Shown here: positions 7,085 to 15,735 of the stretch, piece by piece
Position numbering within the stretch: the stretch's first letter is position 1
How the letters are laid out: the number at the start of each line of letters is the position of its first letter
Assembly: GCF_014062345.1 (NCBI RefSeq)
Contig: NZ_JACGLS010000008.1
Location: forward strand, 7,501-59,329
Length of the DNA: 51,829 bases
Source of the DNA: Tenacibaculum pelagium
Lineage (GTDB): Bacteria > Bacteroidota > Bacteroidia > Flavobacteriales > Flavobacteriaceae
Reading direction: 5' to 3'
The notes under the pieces: generated by a model
Database searches by the model: none
What the model was told of the DNA's origin: nothing
The model's input: only the letters and a program-made list of their open reading frames with translations
Program-made: the position numbers and the translations under genes

Positions 7085-9409
7085 CTATACTTTTTCTACT
7101 TTAACTGCACACTTTTTGTAATCTGGTTCTTTAGAGATCGGACAAAAAGCATCTAATGTAACGTCGTTAATTAGCATGTTTTCATCAAAAAATGGTACAA
7201 ATATTTGTCCTTTTGTTGGTAAACCTCTTTCGTTAATAGATGCAGGTAAAATACAAGAACCTCTACGAGATGAGACTTTTACTTTTGCTCCATTTCTAAT
7301 GCCTAATGCTGCTGCATCGTCTGGATGAAATTCAACATAGGCGTGTGGCATTGCTTTGTGTAAAACAGGTATTCTACGTGTCATAGAGCCAGTGTGCCAA
7401 TGCTCGATTACACGACCTGTATTTAACCAAAACGGATATTCATTATCTGGCATTTCTGGTGCTGGTTCGTATGGTCGTTGCCATATGACAGCTTTTCCAT
7501 CTGGTTTTCCATAAAAATGGAATTCTTCTCCGTTACTACATGCTGGATCATATTTAGCATTAAAACGCCATTGTGTTGATTTTCCATCTACATACGGCCA
7601 TATAGCTCCAGATTCTTTTTTAAGAACTTCAAGAGGCGCCATTTCGTGTTTCTTACCAGCATGGAATTGACGGTACTCATTATAAATCTCTTCTACGTGA
7701 TTTTCTTTTGAATATGGGAATAAATCTCCGTATCCCATACGTTTTGCAACTTCTATAAACATCCAAGCGTCTGGAGTTGTTTCTCCCGGTCCTTCAACCA
7801 TTTGATCCCAGTGTTGTGTTCTTCTTTCTGAATTACCATATAATCCAGATTTTTCAATATGCCATGATGCTGGTAAAATAACATCAGCAACATCCGAAGT
7901 TGGGGTAGGGAATACATCTGAAACAACTACAAAACATGATTCTTTTTCCATTCCTGGACGGAATCTACTCGTTCTTGGTAAAGACACTAATGGGTTTACA
8001 GCTTGTGTCCATATAAATTTAATATCACCTCTGTCTACAGCTCTAAACATTTCGGTAGCATGATAGGTTGGTTTTGATGGAATTTTTTCCACTGGAACTT
8101 TCCAAATTTTTGCAGCCTTAGCTCTATGCTTAGGATTCATTACCACTCCTTTTGGTAACTTGTGTGTAAACGTTCCAACTTCACGAGCAGTACCACAAGC
8201 AGATGGTTGTCCTGTTAATGAGAATGGACTATTACCAGGTTCTGATATTTTACCCGTTAATAAGTGAATATTGTAAATAATATTATTCATCCATGTACCT
8301 CTAGTATGTTGGTTAACGCCCATACACCAAAGTGACATTACTTTTTTGTTTGGATCACCATATATAGCGGCTAAATATTTGATGTCTTTTACAGAAACCT
8401 TTGTTAACTTAGAAACTTTTTCTGGAGAATAATCTTCTAAAAAAGCTTTGTAATCCTCAAAGTTTATTTTTGTAGGCTTATCTTTAAACTTATACTTGTC
8501 TTCTAAACCATAACCCATTTTAGTAAGTCCCTTACTAAAATTACAGTACTTCTCTACAAACGATTTGTTTACCCAACCATTATTAATTATTTCATAACAG
8601 ATAGCGTTACCAACAGCCAAATCTGTTTGAGGCTCGAATAAGATAGATCTATCGGCTGCCATACTAGAACGTGTTGTTCTAGTTGCAAAATCGATAATTT
8701 TAGCACCTCTTCTATTTTTCTCTTCTAACATTCTAGAAAATAATACTGGGTGCATTTCAGCCATATTATTTCCCCAAGTAATATAGTAATCTGCGTAATC
8801 AAAATCTTCATAACAACCCATTGGTTCATCTGCTCCGAAGGTGGTTAAGAAACCTGCCACAGCACTAGCCATACATAAACGAGCATTACAATCTAAATTA
8901 TTGGTTCCAATAGCGCCTTTCATGAATTTAGAAGCAACATAGCCTTCTGGAATTGTTGACTGACCAGATGTGTACATTGCAACAGAATCTTTACCGTGTT
9001 TCTCAATGGTTTCCTTCATTTTGTTAGCAACAATGTCTAAAGCTTCATTGATTGGTGTTTTTACATAGGTACCGTTCTTTTTTACCAGTGCATGTTCTAA
9101 TCTGTCTTTAGCTTGAATACACATTATTTGATGGTAACCTTTTACACAAAGTAACCCTTTGTTGACTGAAGAATTAGGATCACCTTTTACAGCAACAGCT
9201 TTACCGTTTTCTACACCAACTAAAATACCGCAACCCACACCGCAAAAACGACAAGGTCCTTTTTTCCAATCTAAACTTCCTTCAGGTACTCCTGCTAGTT
9301 GTTCGCTAGCAAAAACGATTCCTGGAAACATAGTTGCTGCAGCTGTCATTGCTGCTGTAGCAGCCATTTTTTTAATAAAACTTCGTCTACTTGATAAAGA
9401 GGCGCTCAT
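7085..9409 (-). CDS. napA: Periplasmic nitrate reductase catalytic subunit NapA
   Basis: 774 aa molybdopterin (bis-MGD) enzyme reducing nitrate to nitrite. It has a Tat signal (SRRSFIKK at residues 7-14, then an Ala-rich stretch ending FASE), a [4Fe-4S] site at C53, C56, C60 and C88, and the Mo-ligand cysteine in NARLCMASA (C179). The molydopterin-binding C-terminal domain contains NTGRVIEHWHTGSMTRR. Length is slightly below the usual 800-930. The gene lies 8 bp after napD and 4 bp before napB. Its requirement for molybdenum fits the ModE-like gene transcribed divergently. Confidence 0.95.
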   Translation of the reverse strand: MSASLSSRRSFIKKMAATAAMTAAATMFPGIVFASEQLAGVPEGSLDWKKGPCRFCGVGCGILVGVENGKAVAVKGDPNSSVNKGLLCVKGYHQIMCIQAKDRLEHALVKKNGTYVKTPINEALDIVANKMKETIEKHGKDSVAMYTSGQSTIPEGYVASKFMKGAIGTNNLDCNARLCMASAVAGFLTTFGADEPMGCYEDFDYADYYITWGNNMAEMHPVLFSRMLEEKNRRGAKIIDFATRTTRSSMAADRSILFEPQTDLAVGNAICYEIINNGWVNKSFVEKYCNFSKGLTKMGYGLEDKYKFKDKPTKINFEDYKAFLEDYSPEKVSKLTKVSVKDIKYLAAIYGDPNKKVMSLWCMGVNQHTRGTWMNNIIYNIHLLTGKISEPGNSPFSLTGQPSACGTAREVGTFTHKLPKGVVMNPKHRAKAAKIWKVPVEKIPSKPTYHATEMFRAVDRGDIKFIWTQAVNPLVSLPRTSRFRPGMEKESCFVVVSDVFPTPTSDVADVILPASWHIEKSGLYGNSERRTQHWDQMVEGPGETTPDAWMFIEVAKRMGYGDLFPYSKENHVEEIYNEYRQFHAGKKHEMAPLEVLKKESGAIWPYVDGKSTQWRFNAKYDPACSNGEEFHFYGKPDGKAVIWQRPYEPAPEMPDNEYPFWLNTGRVIEHWHTGSMTRRIPVLHKAMPHAYVEFHPDDAAALGIRNGAKVKVSSRRGSCILPASINERGLPTKGQIFVPFFDENMLINDVTLDAFCPISKEPDYKKCAVKVEKV

Positions 9410-9417
9410 ATCTTATG

Positions 9418-9654
9418 TTATTTTTTTGGTGTATTAAATCCTGAAACCAGAGCTAGTAGTTTTAAACTTTTTATGGTTTCAATACTTTCTTTTAAACTTT
9501 TATCTTCCGCATCATCTTTTGTTTCTGTTACAACAACTAAAACATCTTTGTTTTCTGCAGGAATTATTTCACATCCATCTAGTAAAGAAATAGCTTGTTG
9601 TAGTTCTTCTTTTTTACCTTCAAGTGGATGGGCGAGATAACTTTTTATTGGCAT
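9418..9654 (-). CDS. napD: NapD, NapA maturation chaperone
   Basis: 78 aa, the usual length for NapD, a cytoplasmic ferredoxin-fold chaperone that binds the Tat signal of NapA before export. The pattern (S-Y-L-A-H-P near the start, GCEIIPAENKDVLVVVTE in the middle) fits the family. It is the first gene of the six-gene operon. An FNR-type box centred 29.5 bp upstream of the -7 box at 9680-9687 lies ahead of it. Confidence 0.8.
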   Translation of the reverse strand: MPIKSYLAHPLEGKKEELQQAISLLDGCEIIPAENKDVLVVVTETKDDAEDKSLKESIETIKSLKLLALVSGFNTPKK

Positions 9655-9709
9655 TTGAAATGGTTTGTTTAATCTTTAACAAATTAAGAAATATATCAGT
9701 TTAAAAAAC

Positions 9710-9723
9710 ATGATATATGTCAT
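9710..9723 (-). promoter_or_regulatory. FNR/DNR-type box, nap operon promoter
   Basis: ATGAT-N4-GTCAT dyad (core TGA-Y-N4-R-TCA). Read on the minus strand, a -7-like box TTAATTTG (9687-9680) begins 29.5 bp from the dyad centre, the same geometry as the other boxes in this window. It is 55 bp upstream of the napD start codon. The 271-bp gap 9655-9925 holds this box and the 9861 box and no gene that I can see. Confidence 0.7.
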
Positions 9724-9860
9724 AAGTAGCGAAAAATCAAATCGTTATATTTTGAGGGAAATAGCGTTTTTTAGTTAGGTGTTTAAAGAATAAGGGTTTG
9801 AAAGATATTAAGATTGATGAAAATTAAACAGTTTATTTTCTTTCTAAATAATTTTTGAAC

Positions 9861-9874
9861 ATGATAAAAATCAT
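9861..9874 (+). promoter_or_regulatory. FNR/DNR-type box upstream of the ModE-like gene
   Basis: Perfect dyad ATGAT-AAAA-ATCAT. A perfect TAnnTTTG -7 box (TAATTTTG, 9897-9904) starts 29.5 bp after the centre, and the gene starts at 9926. This is class II activator spacing. Confidence 0.75.
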
Positions 9875-9925
9875 AGCAAACTTTTTAAGTTCAATTTAAT
9901 TTTGAAGCATATTAAAACGTGAAAT

Positions 9926-10258
9926 ATGACTTATAAAATTAAGAGTAGAATATGGATTGAAGCTGATGATAAGGTATTTCTAGGAGAAGGAAGAGTTAAG
10001 CTATTAAAATCGATTAATCGGACAAATTCTTTATCTAAATCAGCCAAAGAATTAGGGATGTCGTATAAAAAAGCATGGAATTTAGTTGACTCTATGAATA
10101 AAAGTTATGAAAATCCTGTTGTAATTAAAACAATTGGTGGAAGTGGAGGCGGAGGAACAAAATTAACAAGTTACGGTAAAGAGTTAATAGCAATTTTTGA
10201 AACTATAAACGCTAATTGTTGGAAGTATTTAGACAAACAATTAAATAAATATTTTTAA
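9926..10258 (+). CDS. ModE N-terminal-type winged-helix regulator
   Basis: 110 aa. A winged helix-turn-helix of the ModE/LysR-like type: KLLKSINRTNSLSKSAKELGMSYKKAW is the HTH, and the glycine-rich wing (IGGSGGGGTKLTSYG) is characteristic of ModE N-termini. The molybdate-binding MOP domains of full ModE are missing, so it is either a one-domain regulator or uses a partner for sensing. It is divergent from the nap operon, whose enzyme needs molybdopterin, and has its own FNR-type box. Control of molybdenum uptake or cofactor genes is inference. Confidence 0.75.
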   Translation: MTYKIKSRIWIEADDKVFLGEGRVKLLKSINRTNSLSKSAKELGMSYKKAWNLVDSMNKSYENPVVIKTIGGSGGGGTKLTSYGKELIAIFETINANCWKYLDKQLNKYF

Positions 10259-10260
10259 GA

Positions 10261-10274
10261 ATGATTTTTATCAT
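10261..10274 (+). promoter_or_regulatory. FNR/DNR-type box upstream of the CoA-transferase gene
   Basis: Perfect dyad ATGAT-TTTT-ATCAT, 3 bp after the stop of the ModE-like gene. A -7-like box GAAATTTG (10297-10304) begins 29.5 bp from its centre. The downstream gene starts at 10327. Confidence 0.75.
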
Positions 10275-10326
10275 GGAATAGCACTAATTAAGTTCAGAAA
10301 TTTGTATTAAAATTAGAATAGAATAA

Positions 10327-11607
10327 ATGACAAAAAATATAAAAATTGTAACAGCTCAAGAAGCTGTGTCAATTGTAAAATCAAATGATAAAGTGTTTTT
10401 TCAAGGAGCTGCAATGACTCCTAATTTATTGATTGATAGTTTATGTGAAAGACATCAAGATTTAAAAAATGTAGAAATAATTCAAATTCATACGCATGGT
10501 AAAGCAAAATATTTAGAAGCTCCGTATAGTGATTCTTTTAAGTTAGTGAGTTGTTTTGTTGGAGATAATGTTAGAAAAGGTGTAAACACTAATAATGGCG
10601 ATTATATTCCAATATTTTTAAGTGAAATACATTGGATGTTTCGACGTAATATTTATCCGTTAGATGTAGCATTTATTCAAGTTTCTCCCCCAGACAAACA
10701 TGGGTATTGTTCTTTAGGTGTTTCGGTTGATATTACCTTACCAGCTATACAAACCGCAAAAATTGTAATTGCACAGATAAATCCGAATGTACCAAGAACT
10801 CATGGAGATGGAATTATTCATATTAAAAATATTGATTTTGCTGTAGAAACCAATGAGCCAATCCATGCATCGATTACTGGGACTCCTTCAGTAACTGAAT
10901 CTCAAATAGGAAAACACGTAGCTGGATTAATTGATGATGGGGCAACCTTGCAAATGGGAATTGGTAATATACCCAATGCAGTTTTACACAATTTAACTAA
11001 TCATAAACGATTAGGTATTCATACAGAAATGTTTTCTGACGGAATTCTTCCTTTAGTAGAAAAAGGAATTATTACTGGGGAAGAAAAAGAAATTAAAACA
11101 GGTAAAATTGTAACATGTTTTGCAGTCGGTTCACAAAAGTTATATGACTTTATTGATGATAATCCGCTAGTACATTTTAAGGAAGCAGGTTATACAAACG
11201 ATACATCACTTATAAAACTAAATCCGAAAGTGACAGCGATTAATAGTGCTATAGAAATTGATTTTACAGGTCAAGTTTGTGCTGATACGATTGGTAAATA
11301 TCAGTATTCTGGTGTTGGTGGTCAGATGGATTTTATTCGTGGCGCATCCTTATCAAAAGAAGGAAAAGCAATTATAGCAATGCCATCAATGACACCAAAA
11401 GGAATTTCTAAAATCACTCCGTTTTTAAAAGAAGGGGCAGGGGTTACTACTACAAGAGCTCATGTACATTATGTAGCAACCGAATATGGTGTTGTAAACT
11501 TATTTGGTAAAAGTTTAAAACAAAGAGCAAAAGCATTAATATCTATTGCGCATCCTAATTTTAGAGAAGAACTAGAAAGAGAAGCAGCAAAAAGATTCTC
11601 ACTTTAA
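10327..11607 (+). CDS. Acetyl-CoA hydrolase/transferase family protein (4-hydroxybutyrate CoA-transferase-like)
   Basis: 426 aa, full length for the Cat1/4-hydroxybutyrate CoA-transferase family, which moves CoA between acyl-CoA and carboxylates such as acetate. Family features are GATLQMGIGNIPNAV for CoA binding, HTEMFSDGILPL, NSAIEIDFTGQV around the expected catalytic-Glu region, and GVGGQMDFIRGA near the C-terminus. It is a single-gene unit with its own FNR-type box and two following hairpins. Expression under low oxygen or nitrate/NO conditions together with nap would suit overflow or reversible acetate metabolism, but the substrate is not readable from sequence. Confidence 0.85.
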   Translation: MTKNIKIVTAQEAVSIVKSNDKVFFQGAAMTPNLLIDSLCERHQDLKNVEIIQIHTHGKAKYLEAPYSDSFKLVSCFVGDNVRKGVNTNNGDYIPIFLSEIHWMFRRNIYPLDVAFIQVSPPDKHGYCSLGVSVDITLPAIQTAKIVIAQINPNVPRTHGDGIIHIKNIDFAVETNEPIHASITGTPSVTESQIGKHVAGLIDDGATLQMGIGNIPNAVLHNLTNHKRLGIHTEMFSDGILPLVEKGIITGEEKEIKTGKIVTCFAVGSQKLYDFIDDNPLVHFKEAGYTNDTSLIKLNPKVTAINSAIEIDFTGQVCADTIGKYQYSGVGGQMDFIRGASLSKEGKAIIAMPSMTPKGISKITPFLKEGAGVTTTRAHVHYVATEYGVVNLFGKSLKQRAKALISIAHPNFREELEREAAKRFSL

Positions 11608-11628
11608 TTGATCCCTTCATTTTTTAAG

Positions 11629-11668
11629 AACTCCATACATTTCCCCTTTATTGTGTATGGAGTTTTTT
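11629..11668 (+). terminator. Rho-independent terminator of the CoA-transferase gene
   Basis: 11-base arms AACTCCATACA (11629-11639) and TGTATGGAGTT (11654-11664), followed by a T-run on the plus strand. Confidence 0.8.
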
Positions 11669-11690
11669 AATAAATAAGTTTTTAATTAAC

Positions 11691-11721
11691 AAAAAGAAGC
11701 ATCAATTTGATGCTTCTTTTT
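11691..11721. terminator. Bidirectional terminator
   Basis: Perfect 15-base arms (11691-11705 and 11707-11721) with A5 at one end and T5 at the other. It lies between the CoA-transferase gene and the convergent ric gene and probably serves mainly the latter. Confidence 0.85.
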
Positions 11722-11741
11722 ATGGTTTAAATTATATTTAA

Positions 11742-12461
11742 TTATATAAATGTTTGTTCTAATTCAATTGCTTTAGGATGCAAAATATTATTTTCTAAAT
11801 GTATATGCTGATGTAGGTCTTGTTCAAACTCTTCTAATTTAGCATACAATGCTTTAAATGTATTACAAGCTTCAGCTGGAGGAGTGTAATTGTTGGTTAA
11901 CCTTGAAATCTCTTTAAAAATATCTCCTGCATTTTCATGCTCATGCTCCATCATTTTAATAGGATTATTAACGGTGCCAAAAGGAGCAGTGATGTTTTTA
12001 GCACCCTCTTTTTTTGCAGTTACTAATTGCTTTATTAAAGGAAATAAAACTTGTTCTTCTTTTTGTAAATGAGAAGTTAACTCGTTAGCTACTTCATGAA
12101 ATAACTGATTAATAATTACTACTTCTTCATAATGATGTCCGTGAACTTTAGCTACTTTATTAGCATATTGAGAAATTAGAGGCAAGCTTTCTCTTACATA
12201 AGTATGATGAACATTTTCTATGTAAATCATTAAAAAATCTAAATCCCATTTATCATAATCTTCAATTAAATCTTTTACTGCATCTACCTCTGAAAGTTCT
12301 TTTTCTAAAACAGCTAGGTCAACATTTTTTTTAGCACAAGCTTTTTCAATTGAAATTCCACCTCCACAGCAAAAATCTATTCCATGTTTTTTGAATATAT
12401 GTGCTGTTTTTATGTTTTCAGTTACATAGTCAGCAACTGTTTTTTCGTTTGACATTACCAT
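11742..12461 (-). CDS. ric: Iron-sulfur cluster repair di-iron protein RIC (YtfE/ScdA/DnrN family)
   Basis: 239 aa. The N-terminal ScdA domain carries DFCCGGGISIEKAC (from about residue 30). The C-terminal hemerythrin-like domain supplies histidines and glutamates for a di-iron centre (for example HHTYVRE, HHYEE, HLQKEEQVLFP, MEHEHENAG, HLENNILHP). RIC proteins restore iron-sulfur clusters damaged by nitric oxide and oxidants. The gene is 5 bp downstream of the porin gene, so both are driven by the FNR-type box at 13761. ATG codons at 12461 and 12455 are both possible starts. It fits with nap as part of handling nitrite/NO. Confidence 0.92.
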   Translation of the reverse strand: MVMSNEKTVADYVTENIKTAHIFKKHGIDFCCGGGISIEKACAKKNVDLAVLEKELSEVDAVKDLIEDYDKWDLDFLMIYIENVHHTYVRESLPLISQYANKVAKVHGHHYEEVVIINQLFHEVANELTSHLQKEEQVLFPLIKQLVTAKKEGAKNITAPFGTVNNPIKMMEHEHENAGDIFKEISRLTNNYTPPAEACNTFKALYAKLEEFEQDLHQHIHLENNILHPKAIELEQTFI

Positions 12462-12466
12462 AGTAC

Positions 12467-13705
12467 TTATTTTTTAGAAGTGAATAATGTTGGTTTAATG
12501 GTAACCATGGCCCATGCCCAGTTGTTAGTATTATTATCACTATTTCCTTTTAATACTTCCATACCGTCAGTAGGGAACATATGTGAGTATCCTAGTTTAA
12601 ATCCGATTTCTTTTGTGAATTTGTATCCATACACTAAATCTAATTCAGTACCTAACTGTTTTGAAACAGTGCTATTGATTTCTTCAGCAGCTGAGAAATT
12701 ATGGATAAATGCTGTTAATCCTGATTTAGCATTTAGTTTAAAGTTAGCTTTGGCATAGATATCTAATAAACCTACATTGTTAATGTGATTTCCTACATAG
12801 AAGTAGTCCATTAATCCATTAAACTTGTGGTTTGTTCCATAGAAAGGAGTAAATGCATTATTTTCATTATTGGCAGGAGCTCCGTTTTTATTACCACTTT
12901 GTAATTCTACACCTAAACCTACTTTTGTAGTAGTTGAAGTTTTATAGTTTACCTCTAAACCTAATAAATATGCACTTAAATCTCTGTTTGCAGCGTCGTT
13001 ACCAAATTGATAATATAGGTTTGCTACAAGGCTTAAATTATCTTTTTTAGATTTTAAATGTGTTCCTACGGTTTGACTGTATTTTAAACCATTTGGTGTT
13101 TGCATACCGTTGTTTAAGAATAAGAAACTTCCAGAGAAATTACTCCAATCTTTATGTAACCAAGCATATTGCATTGATTTGTATGTTTTTGGAGTTGTAA
13201 GATTAGTTCCTGTTAAGTTTTCTTTAGATTGGTTAAAGGCTAAACCAACATCTAATTTAAAAGTACCATCCTTATATTTAAGTAAAGCCATATCGTGGCT
13301 ACGTGCTTGTTGTGCCCAACCTACATTACCAAAAAATCTTTGATCATCATATATAACTTCTTGACGTCCTAATTTTAAAGCAAAATTAGAATCTAATAGG
13401 ATTTCAGCCCAGGCTTGATGTATACTTAATCCGTTAGCATCAACAACATTTAATTGAGGAACATCTCCCCAAACCCTAACGTCTTGTAAGCTTATGTAAA
13501 AGTTCAACTTATCAATCGAATATTTAGTGTTTAACCTTGTTCTTTGCGATACAAATAATGCAGCATTTGTATTATCTGGGATTAATGTTTTAAATCCATG
13601 CCTATATTCTGCTCTTGGACGTATTTCTGCATCAATAGTTAATTGTGCATAAGAAATTGTAGCGATTAATGTTAATACTATACTAAGAAACTTTTGTGCT
13701 CTCAT
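12467..13705 (-). CDS. Alginate-export-family outer-membrane porin
   Basis: 412 aa from the ATG at 13705. I chose this start because it gives a clean signal peptide (MRAQKFLSIVLTLIATISYAQ). The upstream in-frame ATG at 13774 would add 23 residues of promoter DNA and overlaps the FNR-type box. The body alternates like an outer-membrane beta barrel and has the family's EIRPRAEYRHGF start, SQRTRLNTKY, LQDVRVWG, KLGRQEVIYDDQRFFG and SHDMALLKY segments. Alginate_exp-domain porins are often adjacent to respiratory nitrogen-oxide genes in Bacteroidetes and may pass small anions. The substrate here is unknown. It forms an operon with ric. Confidence 0.85.
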   Translation of the reverse strand: MRAQKFLSIVLTLIATISYAQLTIDAEIRPRAEYRHGFKTLIPDNTNAALFVSQRTRLNTKYSIDKLNFYISLQDVRVWGDVPQLNVVDANGLSIHQAWAEILLDSNFALKLGRQEVIYDDQRFFGNVGWAQQARSHDMALLKYKDGTFKLDVGLAFNQSKENLTGTNLTTPKTYKSMQYAWLHKDWSNFSGSFLFLNNGMQTPNGLKYSQTVGTHLKSKKDNLSLVANLYYQFGNDAANRDLSAYLLGLEVNYKTSTTTKVGLGVELQSGNKNGAPANNENNAFTPFYGTNHKFNGLMDYFYVGNHINNVGLLDIYAKANFKLNAKSGLTAFIHNFSAAEEINSTVSKQLGTELDLVYGYKFTKEIGFKLGYSHMFPTDGMEVLKGNSDNNTNNWAWAMVTIKPTLFTSKK

Positions 13706-13760
13706 GGTCTTCTGTCTTTTATTATTTAGACAAATTTCCATATAATGAATATCTAATAAT

Positions 13761-13774
13761 ATGATAAAGGTCAT
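13761..13774 (-). promoter_or_regulatory. FNR/DNR-type box of the porin-ric operon
   Basis: ATGAT-AAAG-GTCAT dyad. On the minus strand the sequence GAAATTTG (13738-13731) starts 29.5 bp from the centre, identical to the -7-like box of the CoA-transferase gene. It is 55 bp upstream of the chosen start at 13705. Confidence 0.75.
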
Positions 13775-13868
13775 GTTTAAAAAAATGAACGAAATTAAAT
13801 CCTACCGTTTTATTATCTTTTTAGAACAAAATAATTATCAATAAAACCTATTTAATTAAATTAGCAGC

Positions 13869-14426
13869 ATGGAAGATTTTATAGAATTTATACAACAATA
13901 TGCATTTCTTTCTAAAGAAACTATAATTGCTATTAAAGCAGTAGCAAAACAGAAAAACTACGAAAAAGGTGATTTACTTGTTGAAGAAGGAAAAACGTGT
14001 AATCATTTATTTTTTTCTTCAAATGGAATTGTTAGGGTTTATTTATTCCAAAAAGGAAAAGACATCACAAATTGGATTTATCCAGAGAAATCAGTTTTTA
14101 CATCATGGCACAGTTATATTTTAAGAAAACCATCGTCTGAATATATTGAAGTTACTACGGACGCTGATATCGTATCAGTATCTTATGATGATTGGCAAGA
14201 GTTATATCAAACTTACCCAGAATTGGAAAGATTTGGTCGTTTATTAATTGAAGAACAAATAGCTTTGATTGATGATTTTTATAAAGGCTATTACTTTTTA
14301 ACAGCTAAAGAAAAGTATGAATTACTAACCAATGTATTTCCACAAATTACTCAAATAGCAAACTTGGGTCATATTGCTTCTATGTTAGGTATTAGCCAAG
14401 AAACCTTGAGTAGAATTAGAAAGTAA
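13869..14426 (+). CDS. Crp/Fnr-family transcriptional regulator
   Basis: 185 aa: a cyclic-nucleotide-binding-like beta roll (about 25-115; KGDLLVEEGKTCNHLFF), a dimerisation helix and a short C-terminal HTH (HIASMLGISQETLSRIRK). The recognition helix has E178-x2-S181-R182, the E-x-x-S-R combination that in FNR reads the TTGA half-site. That matches the TGA-core boxes in this window. Only one cysteine is present (in KTCNH), so an FNR-type [4Fe-4S] sensor is excluded; a DNR/NnrR-like NO or other effector sensor is possible. It lies next to the porin-ric operon. No box with the standard spacing precedes it. Confidence 0.88.
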   Translation: MEDFIEFIQQYAFLSKETIIAIKAVAKQKNYEKGDLLVEEGKTCNHLFFSSNGIVRVYLFQKGKDITNWIYPEKSVFTSWHSYILRKPSSEYIEVTTDADIVSVSYDDWQELYQTYPELERFGRLLIEEQIALIDDFYKGYYFLTAKEKYELLTNVFPQITQIANLGHIASMLGISQETLSRIRK

Positions 14427-14434
14427 ATAAAAAA

Positions 14435-14460
14435 GGACTTTCTTAATTAAAAGAAAGTCC
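14435..14460 (-). terminator. Terminator of the DUF5777 operon
   Basis: 10-base arms GGACTTTCTT and AAGAAAGTCC around a 6-base loop. The A-run at 14428-14434 becomes a U-run for minus-strand transcripts, so it ends the operon starting at 18177; the convergent regulator gene may use it as well. Confidence 0.8.
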
Positions 14461-14494
14461 CAACATGAAAAGGAGAGTTTAATAAAATGAGGGG

Positions 14495-15367
14495 TTAAAA
14501 AACTCTCACAACGTTAAATCCAAAAGAGATATCTCCTTTACCCCAATCTCCTTGCGCTTTAGTTAAGAAAGCACTATCGTTACTTCCTCTAGCATTTGAA
14601 AATAGTAATTGAAATACATGTCCTCCAGTTTCGATATCGATACCAAGAGTTAGTGGATTGTTATATTTTGAATCTTTATGTTTGTTAAAGTTATATGCGT
14701 AATCAAGATTAAGACTCATACGTTTACTTACCTTTAAACGACCACCTAATCCCATTAAAAATTGATTATGTGTTCTATCACCAGTAAAGTTTAAATCTTG
14801 TAAATTTTGACGTACAAATGAAGGTGCTAATTCTAAAGAGAAATTTTTAGATACACGACGAGAAGCAAGTAATTGCATTGTGTAGCTCATACGGTCACCA
14901 AACTTTAAATTAGGATAGTTTGCTTTTTTAATTTCAGAATTAATATCTGCACTCGCATATCCAACTAAGTTTAAAGGAAATTTGGTAGATTGTTTTGTAA
15001 AACGAACTTTAGCAGTACCCGAATATGTTTTTTCGAAACTATCACGACTTAAACTTAATTGAACTCCGTCCCAAAAGCTATAAGCTAATTGAATTTTAGT
15101 ATTGGCTTGGTCTAATCCAAAAAACTCATCAATGCCATCTTTTAATGAACCAAAACGGTGGGATACAATTAAATATAAATCACCTTTATCAGCAATTTTG
15201 GTAGATTGTAAGTTTCCTATTTGCATTGCTTTAAAAGCAGGTAAAGCAAATTGTTTTGCGTTTTTTGTTTCGTTATCTAATTCATCTAATAAATCATCTT
15301 GAGCAAATGAGCTTATTGATGTAAAAGCAATTAAAAAAGCGAAAAAGTATTTTATTTTAGTATGCAT
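14495..15367 (-). CDS. DUF5777-family outer-membrane beta-barrel protein
   Basis: 290 aa with a signal peptide (MHTKIKYFFAFLIAFTSISSFAQ) and alternating beta-barrel strands ending in a terminal aromatic residue (VVRVF), typical of outer-membrane proteins. The segment KGDLYLIVSHRFGSLKDGI and the following FFGLDQAN fit the DUF5777 family. Function unknown. It is the last gene of a six-gene operon and overlaps the upstream OB-fold gene by 16 bp, which implies translational coupling. YceI and DUF5777 genes often sit together in Bacteroidetes. Confidence 0.75.
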   Translation of the reverse strand: MHTKIKYFFAFLIAFTSISSFAQDDLLDELDNETKNAKQFALPAFKAMQIGNLQSTKIADKGDLYLIVSHRFGSLKDGIDEFFGLDQANTKIQLAYSFWDGVQLSLSRDSFEKTYSGTAKVRFTKQSTKFPLNLVGYASADINSEIKKANYPNLKFGDRMSYTMQLLASRRVSKNFSLELAPSFVRQNLQDLNFTGDRTHNQFLMGLGGRLKVSKRMSLNLDYAYNFNKHKDSKYNNPLTLGIDIETGGHVFQLLFSNARGSNDSAFLTKAQGDWGKGDISFGFNVVRVF

Positions 15368-15735
15368 TGTTCTAATTTTAATTCGTCTAGTAAATCATCG
15401 TATCCTATAACACGACCTTTAATTTTTATAGTTTGATTTTCTTTTATTGAAGAGTTATCTTCAATATTTTTAAGTTGACAATAGATTTGGTTATTTAATG
15501 TAAATCCGTTTTCATCTTTAGCAGTTACTTCTCCAGATATTTCTACAATTTTAGTATTCCAGTTAGCAAAATTTTGACTTGCTTTTTGTAAGAATTCTGT
15601 TGCGTTTCCGTTGAAATCAATAGCTAACTCTTCAATTGTTTCATGTGGTTTATAAGAATACTTATATGCTGAATATCCGCCTGCTAATAGAATAAGTAGT
15701 ATTACTAATAATTTATTTCTTTTCAACCAATTCAT
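15352..15735 (-). CDS. Membrane-anchored OB-fold (tRNA_anti-like) protein
   Basis: 127 aa. One N-terminal membrane helix (about 8-23) is followed by a soluble domain with the OB-fold pattern of the tRNA_anti-like family (IVEISGEVTAKDENGFTLNNQIYCQL ... IKIKGRVIGYDDLLDELKLEQC). The name reflects fold only; such proteins are periplasmic or membrane-associated and have no known tRNA link. It overlaps both neighbours (23 bp with yceI, 16 bp with the DUF5777 gene). Confidence 0.65.
   Translation of the reverse strand: MNWLKRNKLLVILLILLAGGYSAYKYSYKPHETIEELAIDFNGNATEFLQKASQNFANWNTKIVEISGEVTAKDENGFTLNNQIYCQLKNIEDNSSIKENQTIKIKGRVIGYDDLLDELKLEQCILK

Noticed and set aside
9814..9827. Further FNR-like box TTGAT-N4-ATTAA
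   Set aside because: One half-site is degenerate and there is no -7 box at the standard distance.
13706..13774. Extended N-terminus for the porin from an ATG at 13774
   Set aside because: It would translate the FNR-type box and promoter; the ATG at 13705 gives a perfect signal peptide.
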